Notes: generated from the sequence alone by a model not told the origin. A DNA stretch of 64,000 bases from Homalodisca vitripennis (GCF_021130785.1 NC_060211.1:26273001-26337000); one strand, 5' to 3'; positions 1 to 11,582 are shown, counted from the first letter of the stretch. Numbers and translations: made by a program.

Positions 1-1788
1 CAATTTTGAGCTCCATATGTATCACACAAGCTTGAGATGTAATCATTATATTACGGTTTAACCTACTTTTATGAGATTATATTGTTATTTGCCATCATAA
101 AGTAGAGCAGTTTGTCAACCACTGTATCGCTCACACTCTAGTGACCACTCTAGAAACTTGAGCACTCTCGAGGCCATTACTCACACACACATGGCTCTCA
201 TTTTATACCAACAAGCCTCTTATATCAATTTTGAGCTCCATATGTATCACACAAGCTTGAGATGTAATCATTATATTATGGTTTAACCTACTTTTATGAG
301 ATTATATTGTTATTTGCCATCATAAAGTAGAGCAGTTTGTCAACCACTGTATCGCTCACACTCTAGTGACCACTCTGGAAACTTGAGCACTCTCGGGGCC
401 ATTACTCACACACATAGCTCTCATTTTATACCAACAAGCCTCTTATATCAATTTGAGCTCCATATGACGTATCGTACAAGCTCTTAAGCTTGTCATCATT
501 ATATTACGGTTTAACCTACTTTTATGAGATTATATTGTGCTTTGCCATCATAAAGTAGAGCAGTTTGTCAACCACTGTTTTGCTCACACTATAGTGACCA
601 CTCCAGAAACTTAAGCACTCTCGAGGCCATTACTCACACACATAGCTCTCATTTTATACCAACAAGCCTCTTATATCAATTTTGAGCTCCATATGACGTA
701 TCGTACAAGCTCTTAAGCTTGTCATCATTATATTACGGTTTAACCTACTTTTATGAGATTATATTGTGCTTTGCCATCATAAAGTAGAGCAGTTTGTCAA
801 CCACTGTATCGCTCACACTCTAGTGACCACTCTAGAAACTTGAGCACTCTCGAGGCCATTACTCACACACATGGCTCTCATTTTATACCAACAAGCCTCT
901 TATATGAATTTGAGCTCCATATGACGTATCGTACAAGCTCTTAAGCTTGTCATCATTATATTACGGTTTAACCTACTTTTATGAGATTATATTGTTCTTT
1001 GCCATCATAAAGTAGAGCAGTTTGTCAACCACTGTATCGCTCACACTCTAGTGACCACTCTAGAAACTTGAGCACTCTCGAGGCCATTACTCACACACAT
1101 GGCTCTCATTTTATACCAACAAGCCTCTTATATCAATTTGAGCTCCATATGTATCATACAAGCTTGAGATGTCATCATTATATTACGGTTTAACCTACTT
1201 TTATGAGATTATATTGTTCTTTGCCATCATAAAGTAGAGCAGTTTGTCAACCACTGTATCGCTCACACTCTAGTGACCACTCTAGAAACTTGAGCACTCT
1301 CGGGGCCATTACTCACACACATGGCTCTCATTTTATACCAACAAGCCTCTTATATCAATTTGAGCTCCATATGTATCATACAAGCTTGAGATGTCATCAT
1401 TATATTACGGTTTAACCTACTTTTATGAGATTATATTGTTCTTTGCCATCATAAAGTAGAGCAGTTTGTCAACCACTGTATCGCTCACACTCTAGTGACC
1501 ACTCTAGAAACTTGAGCACTCTCGAGGCCATTACTCACACACATGGCTCTCATTTTATACCAACAAGCCTCTTATATCAATTTGAGCTCCATATGACGTA
1601 TCGTACAAGCTCTTAAGCTTGTCATCATTATATTACGGTTTAACCTACTTTTATGAGATTATATTGTTATTTGCCATCATAAAGTAGAGCAGTTTGTCAA
1701 CCACTGTATCGCTCACACTCTAGTGACCACTCTAGAAACTTGAGCACTCTCGAGGCCATTACTGACACACATGGCTCTCATTTTATAA
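1..1788. repeat. Satellite A, ~225-bp tandem repeat, about 8 copies
   Basis: Eight head-to-tail monomers begin near 1, 226, 449, 677, 906, 1134, 1356 and 1578, with lengths of 222 to 229 bp. Each starts with a CAATTT(T)GAGCTCCATATG block and ends near CTCTTATAT. The array enters from outside the left edge. Two monomer types differ just after CATATG: type A (monomers 1, 2, 6, 7) reads TATCA(C/T)ACAAGCTTGAGATG, and type B (3, 4, 5, 8) reads ACGTATCGTACAAGCTCTTA. The rest is nearly identical, which fits recent unequal exchange. No long open frame is kept. I do not recognise the family. Confidence 0.97.
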
Positions 1789-2373
1789 GACCGACCTTAT
1801 CAAACATAAGTCTGTGATATATTAATTACATTACGGTTTAACCTACTTGTAAGAGAATATTTTTACCTTTTTACCTAAGCTCAAATAAGAGTTAAGGAAT
1901 TAGTTGCAAACATTCATTACAGGTATCAATTTACTTTTAAATATGTTATCATTTGCAAACATTAAGATTTAAGTTAATTAGATAAAAAGCAAAATCGACT
2001 GTTTCTGGAAATTTTAGTTTGTTGTTAGTTAATTCCTATAAATTAAACTTTGATTTCAAATACTATAAGATACACAATATATTTACTAATATTGTGAATT
2101 GTAACTAGAGGAGTTTGTTTGTTTTATAAAAATTTAAAAATTATTTCTTGCAGTACAAAATGCCTATAGGCTTATGTAATACAAATTCGCGGGACTTGAA
2201 TACTTGCGAATGAGATAGTACTCTACACTCATGGTGGTTGCTCTTTACTTCCTGATAAGTGAGGATGGGCCCCCAGCGTCTAGCAATTACTTCTTGTAAA
2301 TATGGAACTGTATAGAAATTAAAATATGTTATTGCGTTTTGCATATATTTAATGAGCACTTCATGTTATATAA
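1789..2373. other. Satellite A junction and AT-rich spacer
   Basis: The last satellite monomer breaks off at about 1788. A short diverged piece of the monomer (CATTACGGTTTAACCTACTT) reappears near 1828-1847, showing gradual decay at the array edge. The remainder is AT-rich. A 72-codon minus-strand open frame (2141-2359) has no recognised domain. TTATTTCTTGCAG at 2142-2154 resembles a plus-strand splice acceptor, but no coding exon follows it. Confidence 0.5.
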
Positions 2374-2531
2374 GGGGACCCCGGACAGTAAAACTTTGGT
2401 AAAAATTACGTTTTCACTTTTTTTATTTTTGTAGACAATTTTCTTGTGAACATTTTGATATACAACACTTTATATTTTAAATTTTATTAGCACTCGTAAA
2501 AAAATAAATTCGAAAGTGTGTTTACGTAAAT

Positions 2532-4205
2532 ATGGCAAGGCAACAACACCTCGTAGCTGAGCACCTCGGTGACGGAGACTCAAAGGGCTTCCAATCAGTA
2601 AAGGAGATGATGCCTTATGGAGTAGATGTCCTAATAGGACAAATTAGAGTGTATTGGACAAATACAAAAGCGGAAGGGTACTAGGCTACGCAAAACTAAA
2701 GTCCGATAATAAGTCCATAATACTTGCTGATGGTAAACCACTGAATGGTAAAAAACCGCCTTTCATCAAGTGCTATAGACCAGCTCCAGGCCTATTATGG
2801 CCAAGCCATAAGAAGGAGCAATACAGTTTGAACAGATGAAGCAAGGAATATGGGCTTTATTTTATCACAAGTCATCCAGTGATGAAAAATCCTCAACATG
2901 GTCTTTGCCCAAAAGGCGCTGAAAGTTTGTGCAAGTATCAACGATCTCTTGTAACTGGTGGGGACATACAAACATAAAAATAATATCTCCTCAGTTATTA
3001 TGGAGTTTATTAGGCCAGTGTTTAGGAGCCTGTCAGATCCTGATCTCTTGATCTATTATCACAAGTCATCCAGTGATGAAAATCCTCAACATGGTCTTTC
3101 CCAAAAGGCGCTGAAAGTTTGTGCAAGAATCAACGATCTCTTGTAACTGGTGAGACATACAAACATAAAAATAATATCTCCCTCAGTTATTATGGAGTTT
3201 ATTAGGCCAGTGTTTAGGAGCCTGTCAGATCCTGATCTCTTGATCTATTATCACAAGTCATCCAGTGATGAAAATCCTCAACATGGTCTTTGCCCAAAAG
3301 GCGCTGAAAGTTTGTGCAAGTATCAACGATCTCTTGTAAACTGGTGGGACATACAAACATAAAAATAATATCTCCTCAGTTATTATGGAGTTTATTAGGA
3401 CCAGTGTTTTAGGAGCCTGTCAGATCCTGATCTCTTGATCTATTATCACAAGTCATCCAGTGATGAAAATCCTCAACATGGTCTTTCCCAAAAGGCGCTG
3501 AAAGTTTGTGCAAGAATCAACGATCTCTTGTAACTGGTGAGACATACAAACATAAAAATAATATCTCCTCAGTTATTATGGAGTTTATTAGGCCAGTGTT
3601 TAGGAGCCTGTCAGATCCTGATCTCTTGATCTATTTATCACAAGTCATCCAGTGATGAAAATCCTCAAACATGGTCTTTGCCAAAAGGCGCTGAAATTTT
3701 GTGCAAGTATCAACGATCTCTTGTAACTGGTGAGACATACAAACATAAAAATAATATCTCCTCAGTTATTATGAGTTTTATTAGGCCAGTGTTTAGGAGC
3801 CTGTCAGATCCTGATCTCTTGAAAAGTGTTTACACAAAAAGACCCAAAACCCTAACGAAAGTGTAAATAGGGTGATATGGGCTCGCCTCCCAAAAATTTG
3901 GATTTGAGGGTATAAAGACCTTACATTTTGTAGTTTATGAAGCCGTTTCAAGTTTTAATATCGGACAGATTACTAAATGTAAGGTCCTACAGAAATTGGG
4001 CATTTCTATTGGCAAAAACACTGTTTCTACAATGATATTACTAGACACTGAGAGGTTTATAAATTCAATGCGCGCTTCTGCTGAATTAAAGAAAAGGGCA
4101 AGGCAGACCAAAAGGCAATCTAAAAGGAAGCTGGAGGACAAGGAAGAAGACCCAGACAATCCAAGTTATGGGAATGGCCTGTTTTTAAACACAATTTGTG
4201 AGTAA
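2532..4205 (+). pseudogene. Mutator-like transposase, frameshifted and internally amplified
   Basis: Pieces of an insect transposase with the Mutator-like transposase domain can be read in several frames. The first open stretch (2532-2684, 50 codons) contains HLGDGDSKGF, a hallmark block of this family. The next frame (2654-2839) holds SDNKSIILADGKPLNGK. Then HKSSSDE-PQHGLCPKGAES-CKYQ, the family's conserved Cys-Pro-x-Gly block, occurs in five tandem copies. After the amplified part, QNPNESVNRVIWARLPK at about 3845-3892 is the conserved NPNES-IW motif. The C-terminal frame 3996-4205 ends in a basic tail. Only about 160 bp separate the left terminus from the first ATG, so the usual N-terminal part is missing. 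Many single-base indels break the frame. It would have cut and pasted the element; it cannot now be functional. Confidence 0.88.
2864..3821 (+). repeat. Five-copy ~193-bp tandem amplification inside the transposase remnant
   Basis: Units begin at 2864, 3058, 3250, 3445 and 3637 (192-195 bp); the last ends near 3821. Units 2 and 4 share CTTTCCCAAAAGG and GCAAGAATC. Units 1, 3 and 5 share the CTTTGCC form and GCAAGTATC. The alternation indicates a two-unit (~387 bp) step in the amplification. Units differ mainly by single-base homopolymer indels. Confidence 0.93.
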
Positions 4206-4671
4206 AATCTGTTTTTTATAACATTTAAATAGTACGGATTACTTTAAATCGCGATTCCCGAAAGTTGCATTTTTTTTTTACATTTTGGAACACACTTTTT
4301 TTCAAAAAACCATTTGAGATATCAAACTGAAATTTTTACCACATATTCTAGGCTATTATTTGAAAACTTTAACACGAGGATTTGTTAAATAGCACATTAG
4401 TTTAATATTTTATAAAATATTATATGTGACATTTTAAGTAGAAAATTAGCAGCATATAAAAAAAATATATTTTAAAAAACAAATGTGTATTTTTTTAAAA
4501 ATCCCTGTGTTAAAGTGTACTAATAATGTCAAAGAATGTGTGGTAAAAATTTCATTTGGATATCTCTAATATATTTTGAAGAAAGTGATCCAAAAAAATA
4601 CACAATTTAAACATTAGCGTAATAGGACTGTCCGGGTCCCCTTAAGGTGTATTTGGTATTCAAATCAGACG

Positions 4672-4860
4672 TTAGTTTGCACATTTCAACACGTATGCGA
4701 TAAGCGCAGCCAAAAGCATTATAACCAAATTATAGGACTTGACGGTAGCAGGCTCTAGGTTAGGGGGAAATATGACGGATATATACGGTCCATCGAATTG
4801 TTTCCGTATGGCCTCGTATACTGGGCTAATTAGATTCATGAAAATCCTCGCAGGAGGCTT
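4672..4860 (-). CDS. Possible terminal exon, short membrane-anchored C-terminus (uncertain)
   Basis: On the minus strand a 62-codon frame runs from 4860 down to a TAA at 4672-4674. No start codon is implied. Its composition looks like protein: a hydrophilic first two thirds including SVIFPPNLEPATVKSYN, then a hydrophobic helix LVIMLLAALIAYVL followed by KCAN and the stop. A TTCATTACTAAG acceptor-like sequence precedes the open part. The transposon at 2374-4641 lies immediately downstream of the stop. I do not recognise the protein. It may be a last exon, a fragment of a retroelement or a chance frame. Confidence 0.25.
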   Translation of the reverse strand, partial: KPPARIFMNLISPVYEAIRKQFDGPYISVIFPPNLEPATVKSYNLVIMLLAALIAYVLKCAN

Positions 4861-6290
4861 AGTAATGAATCATTTATTACTAGGATGAATATGTAAAAAC
4901 AGCGGGTCTCAGTCGGCATACATGCAGCCAATAAATAATTAACTCAAAGAATTGAGACAAGCAAAAAATTCTGTTTCTATGTGGCCTAAAATGTATAAAG
5001 TCCAAACAATAATAGATTAAACACAAATAATAACTGACCCAACTCGAACACAGAGTATACAATGTTGTTTTATCTAATATATATAGTGAAATTTAAATTT
5101 AAATGTTGGGATTTCAAAAAGGAAACATCAAAAATATTGATTGTTTTCAAAATATTTTCACACTTACACGATTAATATTTTTAAATTACTCAGATAGAAA
5201 TTTATGACATATTTAAAATGTATATTAGTGCAGAAAAGTTCACTGAATTTTATGTTAGAATTAAATAGTTCAGGTCAATTATTTTTTATTAATTTTGGTA
5301 GGGAAATTAAATGCCTGAAAATATTTTAGAATTGATATTCATTTTTTTGTATTTAAACTACGAGTATAAAGTGTAATTCTACGTGGAAAACGAAAGCTTT
5401 TGTATAACGCTTTCATATGATTAAAACAAAAGCTTTATTGTAAAGCTACGGTATGTTTTATCTCAAGTTCTCGCCGTTTCTGTCTGAAAGGCTCGGGTGA
5501 CCCTTCGTAAACCAGAAAAACTCCGACGCTCCAGGATTATTGGGGCAGCGCGCTACGTCCTTACTTTATGATGGTTCTAAATTTTGGTCACAGTCTGACC
5601 GGGACAGTATTTTCAGACAGTATTTCTTAGATCCGTGGCCACAAACTACTGTCTGTTTAAACTTACCTCCATCTTTTATGATCTAATCAAGATACTTATT
5701 TGGAAAAATGTGTATGGAGCATATGGTCCTTAATACCAATATTATTTTATATATCTAATACTAAGCTAATGTTTATTGCAAGAAGGTCATTTAGAAATAT
5801 TATGGTTATATACGAAGGCAAGTATGTCCTGCAAGTTTATATTTCAAGTATCAAGTACATGACATAAATATTTGTCATGTAAATCGCAAAAATTATTTGA
5901 GATACATTGATTTATTATAGTTTTTCTTACTACATACATCACTTATTCATTAACTATATATAATTCCAATAATTCAATAATTAAATTAATTATAAAAACC
6001 AATTATATCTCCAAACATAGCAAGTAACAATGTTAATTATTCTCTATAGAAAAATAAATTTTGGAAATACTGAAAATATACAGATGCACATACTTAGACC
6101 CCCCTATAATACTAGGTTAGAGATGTAGCCTCGAAAAGTGTTTTATAATAAATAACATAATATTAATAAACTTTTAACACTTTTAAACTTTTATTTTTCT
6201 TACTATGTACATTTCAGAATCATTGATTTCATTTTCAGGTACAAAATAAGGTTAAGTTAATTATAAAAATAAATAATTAAAATCAATTTG
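4861..6290. other. AT-rich stretch with one dispersed-repeat segment
   Basis: Most of this stretch is featureless AT-rich DNA. The more GC-rich segment 5460-5660 resembles 20170-20290: both contain TTTATGATGG(T/C)TCTAAATTTT followed by a CACAG-TG-ACC-GACAGTATTT arrangement, so this is a diverged dispersed repeat. At 6132-6190 a CCTCGAAAAGTGTT sequence has AACACTTTT downstream, forming a 9-bp stem (AAAAGTGTT/AACACTTTT). No gene is visible. Confidence 0.5.
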
Positions 6291-6850
6291 TCATGTGTTT
6301 TTTACTACCTTGGTGGCTAAATTTGTTGTATTTAATTTTATGTGAGACCATTGTATATTGTTTAAAAGTCCATCGAATAATAAATTTTTTGTTAGAAAAT
6401 CTTTGTCATTTAATAATATATCATGATTAATTTTGGCACTTTTATAAATTTCAAAATGTTCTAAAGTAGATAATAAGCGACTTTTTTTGCTTGTGTGTAA
6501 AATTTCAAGATTGTTTTCGATGTTAGTGGCCGGTGTTATTTAAATGGTCTGCATATTTTGAATTTGATGATGTTTTCAATGCTTTTATGTGTTCATTAAA
6601 TCTAATTTTGAATGATCGGCCGGTTTGTCCAATATAGTGGGGATTGACAATCGTTGGTGCTTAATGCATGCTTTTGGGATGGTAATAGTTATGAAGAATT
6701 TCGTATACAATTCAAATATTTTTTTTAATTTGTATTTACTCTCATTTAATTCCTGATTTAAATTTTTAATGTGTAGAGTTAAACCTTGTTTGCTGTTACG
6801 CTGGTTTGTCTTGAATATTTCTTACAACTCGATATTTTTACTTATATGTC
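6291..6850 (-). pseudogene. Penelope-like element remnant, GIY-YIG endonuclease end
   Basis: On the minus strand, HYIGQTGRSFKIRFNEHIKA followed by a KYADHLNNTGH stretch starts at 6639. This is the YIG-QTGR-F-R--EH pattern of the GIY-YIG endonuclease in Penelope-like retroelements. After one frameshift near 6525 the frame continues with ENNLEILHTSKKS and ends in NLATKVVKNT and a stop at 6291-6293. Upstream (6640-6850) a lower-quality frame with LTLHIKNLNQELNES may belong to the same element. The reverse transcriptase part is absent. Known elements of this class use the endonuclease to nick the target for reverse transcription. This copy is dead: 5'-truncated and frameshifted. Confidence 0.82.
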
Positions 6851-8399
6851 ATCTCGGCTACCCGGATTCTGCCATCTACCAATATAAGTATACATGTAAT
6901 GTTTTAGCCGGAAATCCCAAAACATAAATATTATTTATTTAAACTTTAAGATACAATAAATTCCAACTAATAGAGATACGTGTTGATATTTAAATAACAT
7001 AATCATTGCCAACTATTGCAAACTCACTAGGATGTTTCATCTGGAAAAATATGTTCCTTAAGTGACAATACCCTCTATCGAGATTGTGATTTATAGATAT
7101 ATTGTCAAAAAACAAAATAACATAGAAAATATTTTTTTCTTTTTACTAATCTTTATTAGACATACAATTAACAAAACTAATCAAAATATGATAAACGTAT
7201 ATATTTTCACATAATTAGTTAAACATTTACAAAAAAACTAATGACGAACTAATTTTTTGATTTTTCACAGAGTAAAATAAATATTTACCTGAAATTGTGA
7301 AATTATACTATTTTTGGGCAAACGCCTTTAAGTAGGACAAATTATAGTATAACCACATTAATTTTATCTAGAATATGTGAAATATATTATTAAAATTCAA
7401 CCAATAAAAAAATCATTTATTTATTTATTTTTTGGAACTCTATATTATTTTGACTTTGAGTGTCCTTAGGTAAATTTAAAATGTTGTTTTAGATATTATT
7501 AAAGTTCATATTTAGTGAATTTACTTAATTTTAACATCAAGCGGTTAAGAAATGGAACTTTGCACTGGAAATAAAAGTGACCATCATAGAGAACGATTTA
7601 TTACTAAGGAGATAAGTATAAGGGCGCTGGCTGAAAAAACTGGAATTTACTACGACTCACAGGTCTATGTGGCAGTTTGTTGAGAGTTGCTGACAAAGGG
7701 GAAAGAATTGCAAGATGTTTGGCCCAGCGTCAAATTAAGGGGCGCTTTTTGTAGAACTTGACCTTCGTGCTCTAAGAACAGCAATCCATCTTAGTCGGTG
7801 GTAAAAACAAACTAGATTGCTAAAATGTATATCGTTATATGTAATTCTAATTGGGGAACCAAATAAAAATAACCTTAATGTACATTAAAGCTGTTCCTGA
7901 AAGGTGTATTTAAATCAAATTAAAATAAATAACAAGAATAAAAATCAAGACTATGCAATGAAATCAAAAGCAAAAGTTTGAAACAAGCATACACAATAAA
8001 ACTATATAAAATAATATTTATATTTTCGTAGAAATTTTTAGTCTACTATAAAAGCAATGATTGTAAACCGTGTAACAAAATTATAATTGTTTAGTTGAAC
8101 AAAAATTAATACATGCTAAATATATAATTATAGCTTTATATTGGAATTTTTCAGAAAATAAACAATAGTAATAAAAATTTGTATGAAATGTTTTGAAAAC
8201 TCTGTATAACCATACGTTGCATTGTTTGGAGTTAAAATAAAACAAAAACAGAAAACCATTATTGAGGTTTATATATTTTGAGACTTTTATGTTGATATTT
8301 AACCTGATCAATGTTGACATAGAAATCTATACAATTTTTGAATTAAATATAGTTGTATTTATTGGCTTAGCATTAACGAAGCTTATCACTTAAGGGGCT
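6851..8399. other. AT-rich stretch without recognised gene
   Basis: I see no domain, RNA gene or tandem repeat. The segment 7590-7830 is less AT-rich and has a short coding-like stretch (LCGSLLRVADKGERIARCLA) ending in stops. It could be an old transposon fragment. Confidence 0.4.
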
Positions 8400-8575
8400 G
8401 GGAAATTTCATTTTTACCCGACTGTCTGTTCATGCTAATCTTGAAAAATTCTGACCAATAGACGATATTGTGCCTTAGGCTTCATTTCTACATCGAAAAC
8501 ACAGATTTCGGTGATGGTACATATCCTTTATTGAGATTTTGATGAGCGTTAGTCTTATGATGCCAAAGGGAAAAT
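8400..8575 (+). repeat. Dispersed repeat ending in GAGCGTTAGT
   Basis: A segment running from a GACTGTCTGTTC block through CATCGAAAAC and GGTGATGGTACAT to TTGATGAGCGTTAGT. Related copies in this window end the same way: 41935-42080 (CTGTCTGTATGA ... GGTGCATGTCACTCC ... GGCTGAGCGTTA) and 30485-30690. The shared order of blocks shows one old family; no coding part is visible. Confidence 0.6.
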
Positions 8576-10181
8576 CGCAGAATAAATAAATTTGTGAACG
8601 AAATAACTACAATCATATGACATAAAACACATGATATATGTGATATTCCGCATGCAGCTTCAGTGAGGCCTATTACATGACACGTGGTGTGTGTTCTTCC
8701 ATCTTGTTTTATTTATATATGATATTTACTAAAAGCATCGGCATCATTAGAAAAGCGAGCGACGATAATTAAACACGCAGCGTGATGCCTTTCAACAGAG
8801 AGCTTCAAGAGGACGGGTTCTAATTTGAATGAATGCTTTTTGGTAAATAACAACCAACGATGGTTTGTTATTTCAATATTTGGTAGGGATTATTGTACTC
8901 TCGTTTGCTGTACATAAAAAATGTGTTAAACATAAAATATTTTTGAAACCGGTAGGTATAGCCTATTTTTTCAATTAACTATAGAGAACGCCATGACTAG
9001 TAATTTTCTCTTTTTGTCTCTGTAGGAATCCACTCAATTATAATCCAAACCCGGACGCATCATTAGGTTAATAACTATCACTAGGTTATTTATTGGACTT
9101 GTCAACAAACTTGTAGGTTTTACCTTACGCGCAAAGTCCCACCAATGGTCGGTTCTAGGTCTGGCCGTTGGATCGCATTGTGACAAAATAGTATTTATAT
9201 GAGATTTCATTGTTCTTCTGTCATCAGATAATATGTTGATTACTAATTCGTCCAATTAATGTCCGAAAGTGATTTTTTTTTATTGGAAACCAATTGGAAA
9301 ATAATTCATGTTTATGATTTAAACATTTTAGAATATGCAAGTATTTTTGACAACTATGAAGGTTTGACTAATTTTTTATGAGAGTTAATAAAGTTTAAAT
9401 CACAATGAAAATATAAATTGCATCAAATTATTCTCGGCTAAAACTGTTTATATTACGATGTCATAAAAAAGATTTAATTCGTGTTTCACTAAACTCAGAA
9501 AATGGACATATAGAATTCCTATAACTGATACTGAAACCCTCCTTAAAAGTTCAAGTTAAACAAATTTTATTTATAAATATGCGTTTGTTTCACTGTTTCA
9601 AGTGAATTTTAAAAAGTATTTTGATAAATTAATACAACATTAAAAGACCTACTTGCAGACTGTATCTTACTATTCATTTATAACCGTCCCAGAATGAAAG
9701 AAAATCGAGTTATATCACGCTGTCATTTACATATTGTAGTGTCAATCTTTATTACCTTTTCCAAACCCTTACTTGTTATCTATTCATTTCATTCCCTGAT
9801 TTCCCCCTGCCCACACCGACAGCCCTCTCCGAAGCCATTTCAGTAATTAGAAGTCCCTGAAGACACCGAAGTACCCTCCTCTGCCCATCTCGCTGTCAAT
9901 TATAAGCACTCCGGGGAGAGTTCTTTAACGGGCAGTACAAAAAATTAAGGAACAATATTCAAAGCAACTTCTATGTTTTCATCTTGTACCGTACATGCCA
10001 ATGCTTACAAAATACATTGTTTTATTTAAAAAATTGAAAATTTTACAAAATGAGCTTATTTTAATAAAATAAGATGTAAGATTGATATAATCGTAAAAAA
10101 AATAACCCCTGAATATCTTGAATTGGACAAGGTGAATGTTGTAAATTTAAAACATTAGTATTCCATTGTTAATAGCTAATG
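8576..10181. other. AT-rich stretch with a GC-richer island at 9770-9950
   Basis: A 73-codon minus-strand frame (9034-9255) has a charged, protein-like first half but no motif I recognise. At 9770-9950 the base composition shifts to a pyrimidine-rich, near 50% GC segment (TTTCCCCCTGCCCACACC, then CACTCCGGGGAGAG). It could be a conserved regulatory element or a transposon piece. Nothing else is visible. Confidence 0.4.
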
Positions 10182-10223
10182 TTTTTATTGGTCAGAGGTC
10201 TGAAACTTGTTGACCAATAAAAA
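10182..10223. repeat. Perfect 13-bp inverted repeat (hairpin)
   Basis: TTTTTATTGGTCA at 10182-10194 and TGACCAATAAAAA at 10211-10223 are exact reverse complements around a 16-nt loop. ATTGG/CCAAT is a CCAAT-box core on both arms. The function is unknown. Confidence 0.85.
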
Positions 10224-11582
10224 ACCTAGTTGGTTACATGTGATGTATTGCTACAACAAAACTACTGGATAACTCTACTTACTTTCTAGCGTAGTTTAGT
10301 TTTGTAGGCAGAGAGTTAGATCCGGATTGAAAGAAGACTCCAGGTTACAGGTTTTTCGGTGAACCGGACAAGAAACCAAATGGAAAGGTATTAGCTTTTT
10401 AGTGTGTTATAACAAGAAGAAATATTTTATTTTTTGTTGCGATATACCAATTCAAGCTAAATTCAGGAATTATAAAATGATTTAAATGTTCATAAATTAT
10501 TCTGAAATGTGATCTAACCAAAATTATATATAAAAAGTATAATTAAATATTGGAGTTCAGTTTGTCCAAAAAATCAAATTTTAAATTGAAGATTACTACG
10601 AGATAAAAAGTAATACTAAAAAACAATGGTTAAAACGACAAAACTATAATTTTAATCGCTGGAATACCAACTCTATTTAAATATCATTATTTATTTAATG
10701 AATAATAATCTGGTTATAATTATTTGTCATTGAGTATCTCCACCTGAGGATACAGTGCATAACTAATAAATATATTTTATTAGTCCAACCATGTTACAAT
10801 CTCACTAACAAATACAGGGATAGAAAGGAATGTACTGAATTTTCTTGTTTCAATTGTAAACAGATAAGGTTTGAGAAATGAATAAATGTCAGTAATACAG
10901 TAATAAAAATGTTTCTTAGCACTTTACCTCTAGAACTATCAAAAAGAGTTATATTGAATTACAACCACACACTGAGTATTCACGCTGAAAGCTGCATATA
11001 AATAACGGGCTCGCAGCACGATGTGCACGTACAACCATAAATCAATCACTCCATAATGCAAAAGGCCATTTATGCTTCTGCAGTGCGTACATCTGCAGTA
11101 TAATATATTTTGAGAGCTAATTCAACTGCACAATATTGCACCTATTACAGCTATATTTGCTTCCATTTGCAGAGAATAGTATTCTATGTAAAGCATACAG
11201 TTCAATTTTGAAAGAAGTTAAATTGTCCCACGCATTAAGTAATTTGATTACATCATCTGTTGTAATTATTATTGTTTAAATTTTGGGAAGTTTATCTTAC
11301 CCTGAAATTTACATATTGTAGTGCCAAATCTTCACTATCTTTACAGGTTCAAACATTTAAACAACCATATATACATTCAAACATTTAATATTTTATGTTT
11401 GAATGAAACTGTTGAAAATAAAATTGTAAGGTTAGTATATTGAAAAAACTAAAATTAATTAGTACATAAATAAATTACGATATAGTAGTGTCGAAAAACA
11501 TCACATAACGTATCGAAGGCCTTTATCAAACGTAACTAACAGAGAGTAAGGGTGCATTTGTACCTTTTAATGCCAATCAAAC
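10224..11582. other. AT-rich stretch, no feature
   Basis: No coding, RNA or repeat structure was found. The part 10980-11110 is slightly richer in GC, with two nearby CTGCAGT(A/G) elements (11078 and 11094), but nothing conclusive. Confidence 0.4.

Larger units (their letters stand above)
2374..4641 (+). mobile_element. DNA transposon with Mutator-like transposase remnant, Kolobok-like ends
   Basis: The element is bounded by short inverted repeats: GGGGACCCCGGACAGT at 2374-2389 and its complement, one C shorter, at 4627-4641. The right flank is TTAA and the left flank ATAA, so the target duplication could be TTAA with one later change, as in Kolobok-type elements. A TA duplication is the alternative, if the repeat starts one base earlier at AGGGG. 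It carries a broken transposase gene in the same orientation. The interior is swollen by a ~193-bp tandem amplification. It cannot be autonomous. Ends and coding remnant are seen directly; the superfamily name is inferred. Confidence 0.85.

Noticed and set aside
1..1788. CRISPR-like array of repeats
   Set aside because: The ~225-bp units are contiguous monomers without unique spacers; this is a eukaryotic satellite.
2141..2160. Splice acceptor TTTCTTGCAG starting an exon
   Set aside because: The following frames stop quickly and show no protein-like sequence.
2958..3362. Two near-identical short genes (62 and 70 codons)
   Set aside because: They are successive copies of the amplified transposase slice, cut by frameshifts.
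7590..7830. Tc1/mariner-like coding remnant
   Set aside because: Short readable peptides only; no DD34E or helix-turn-helix block could be aligned.
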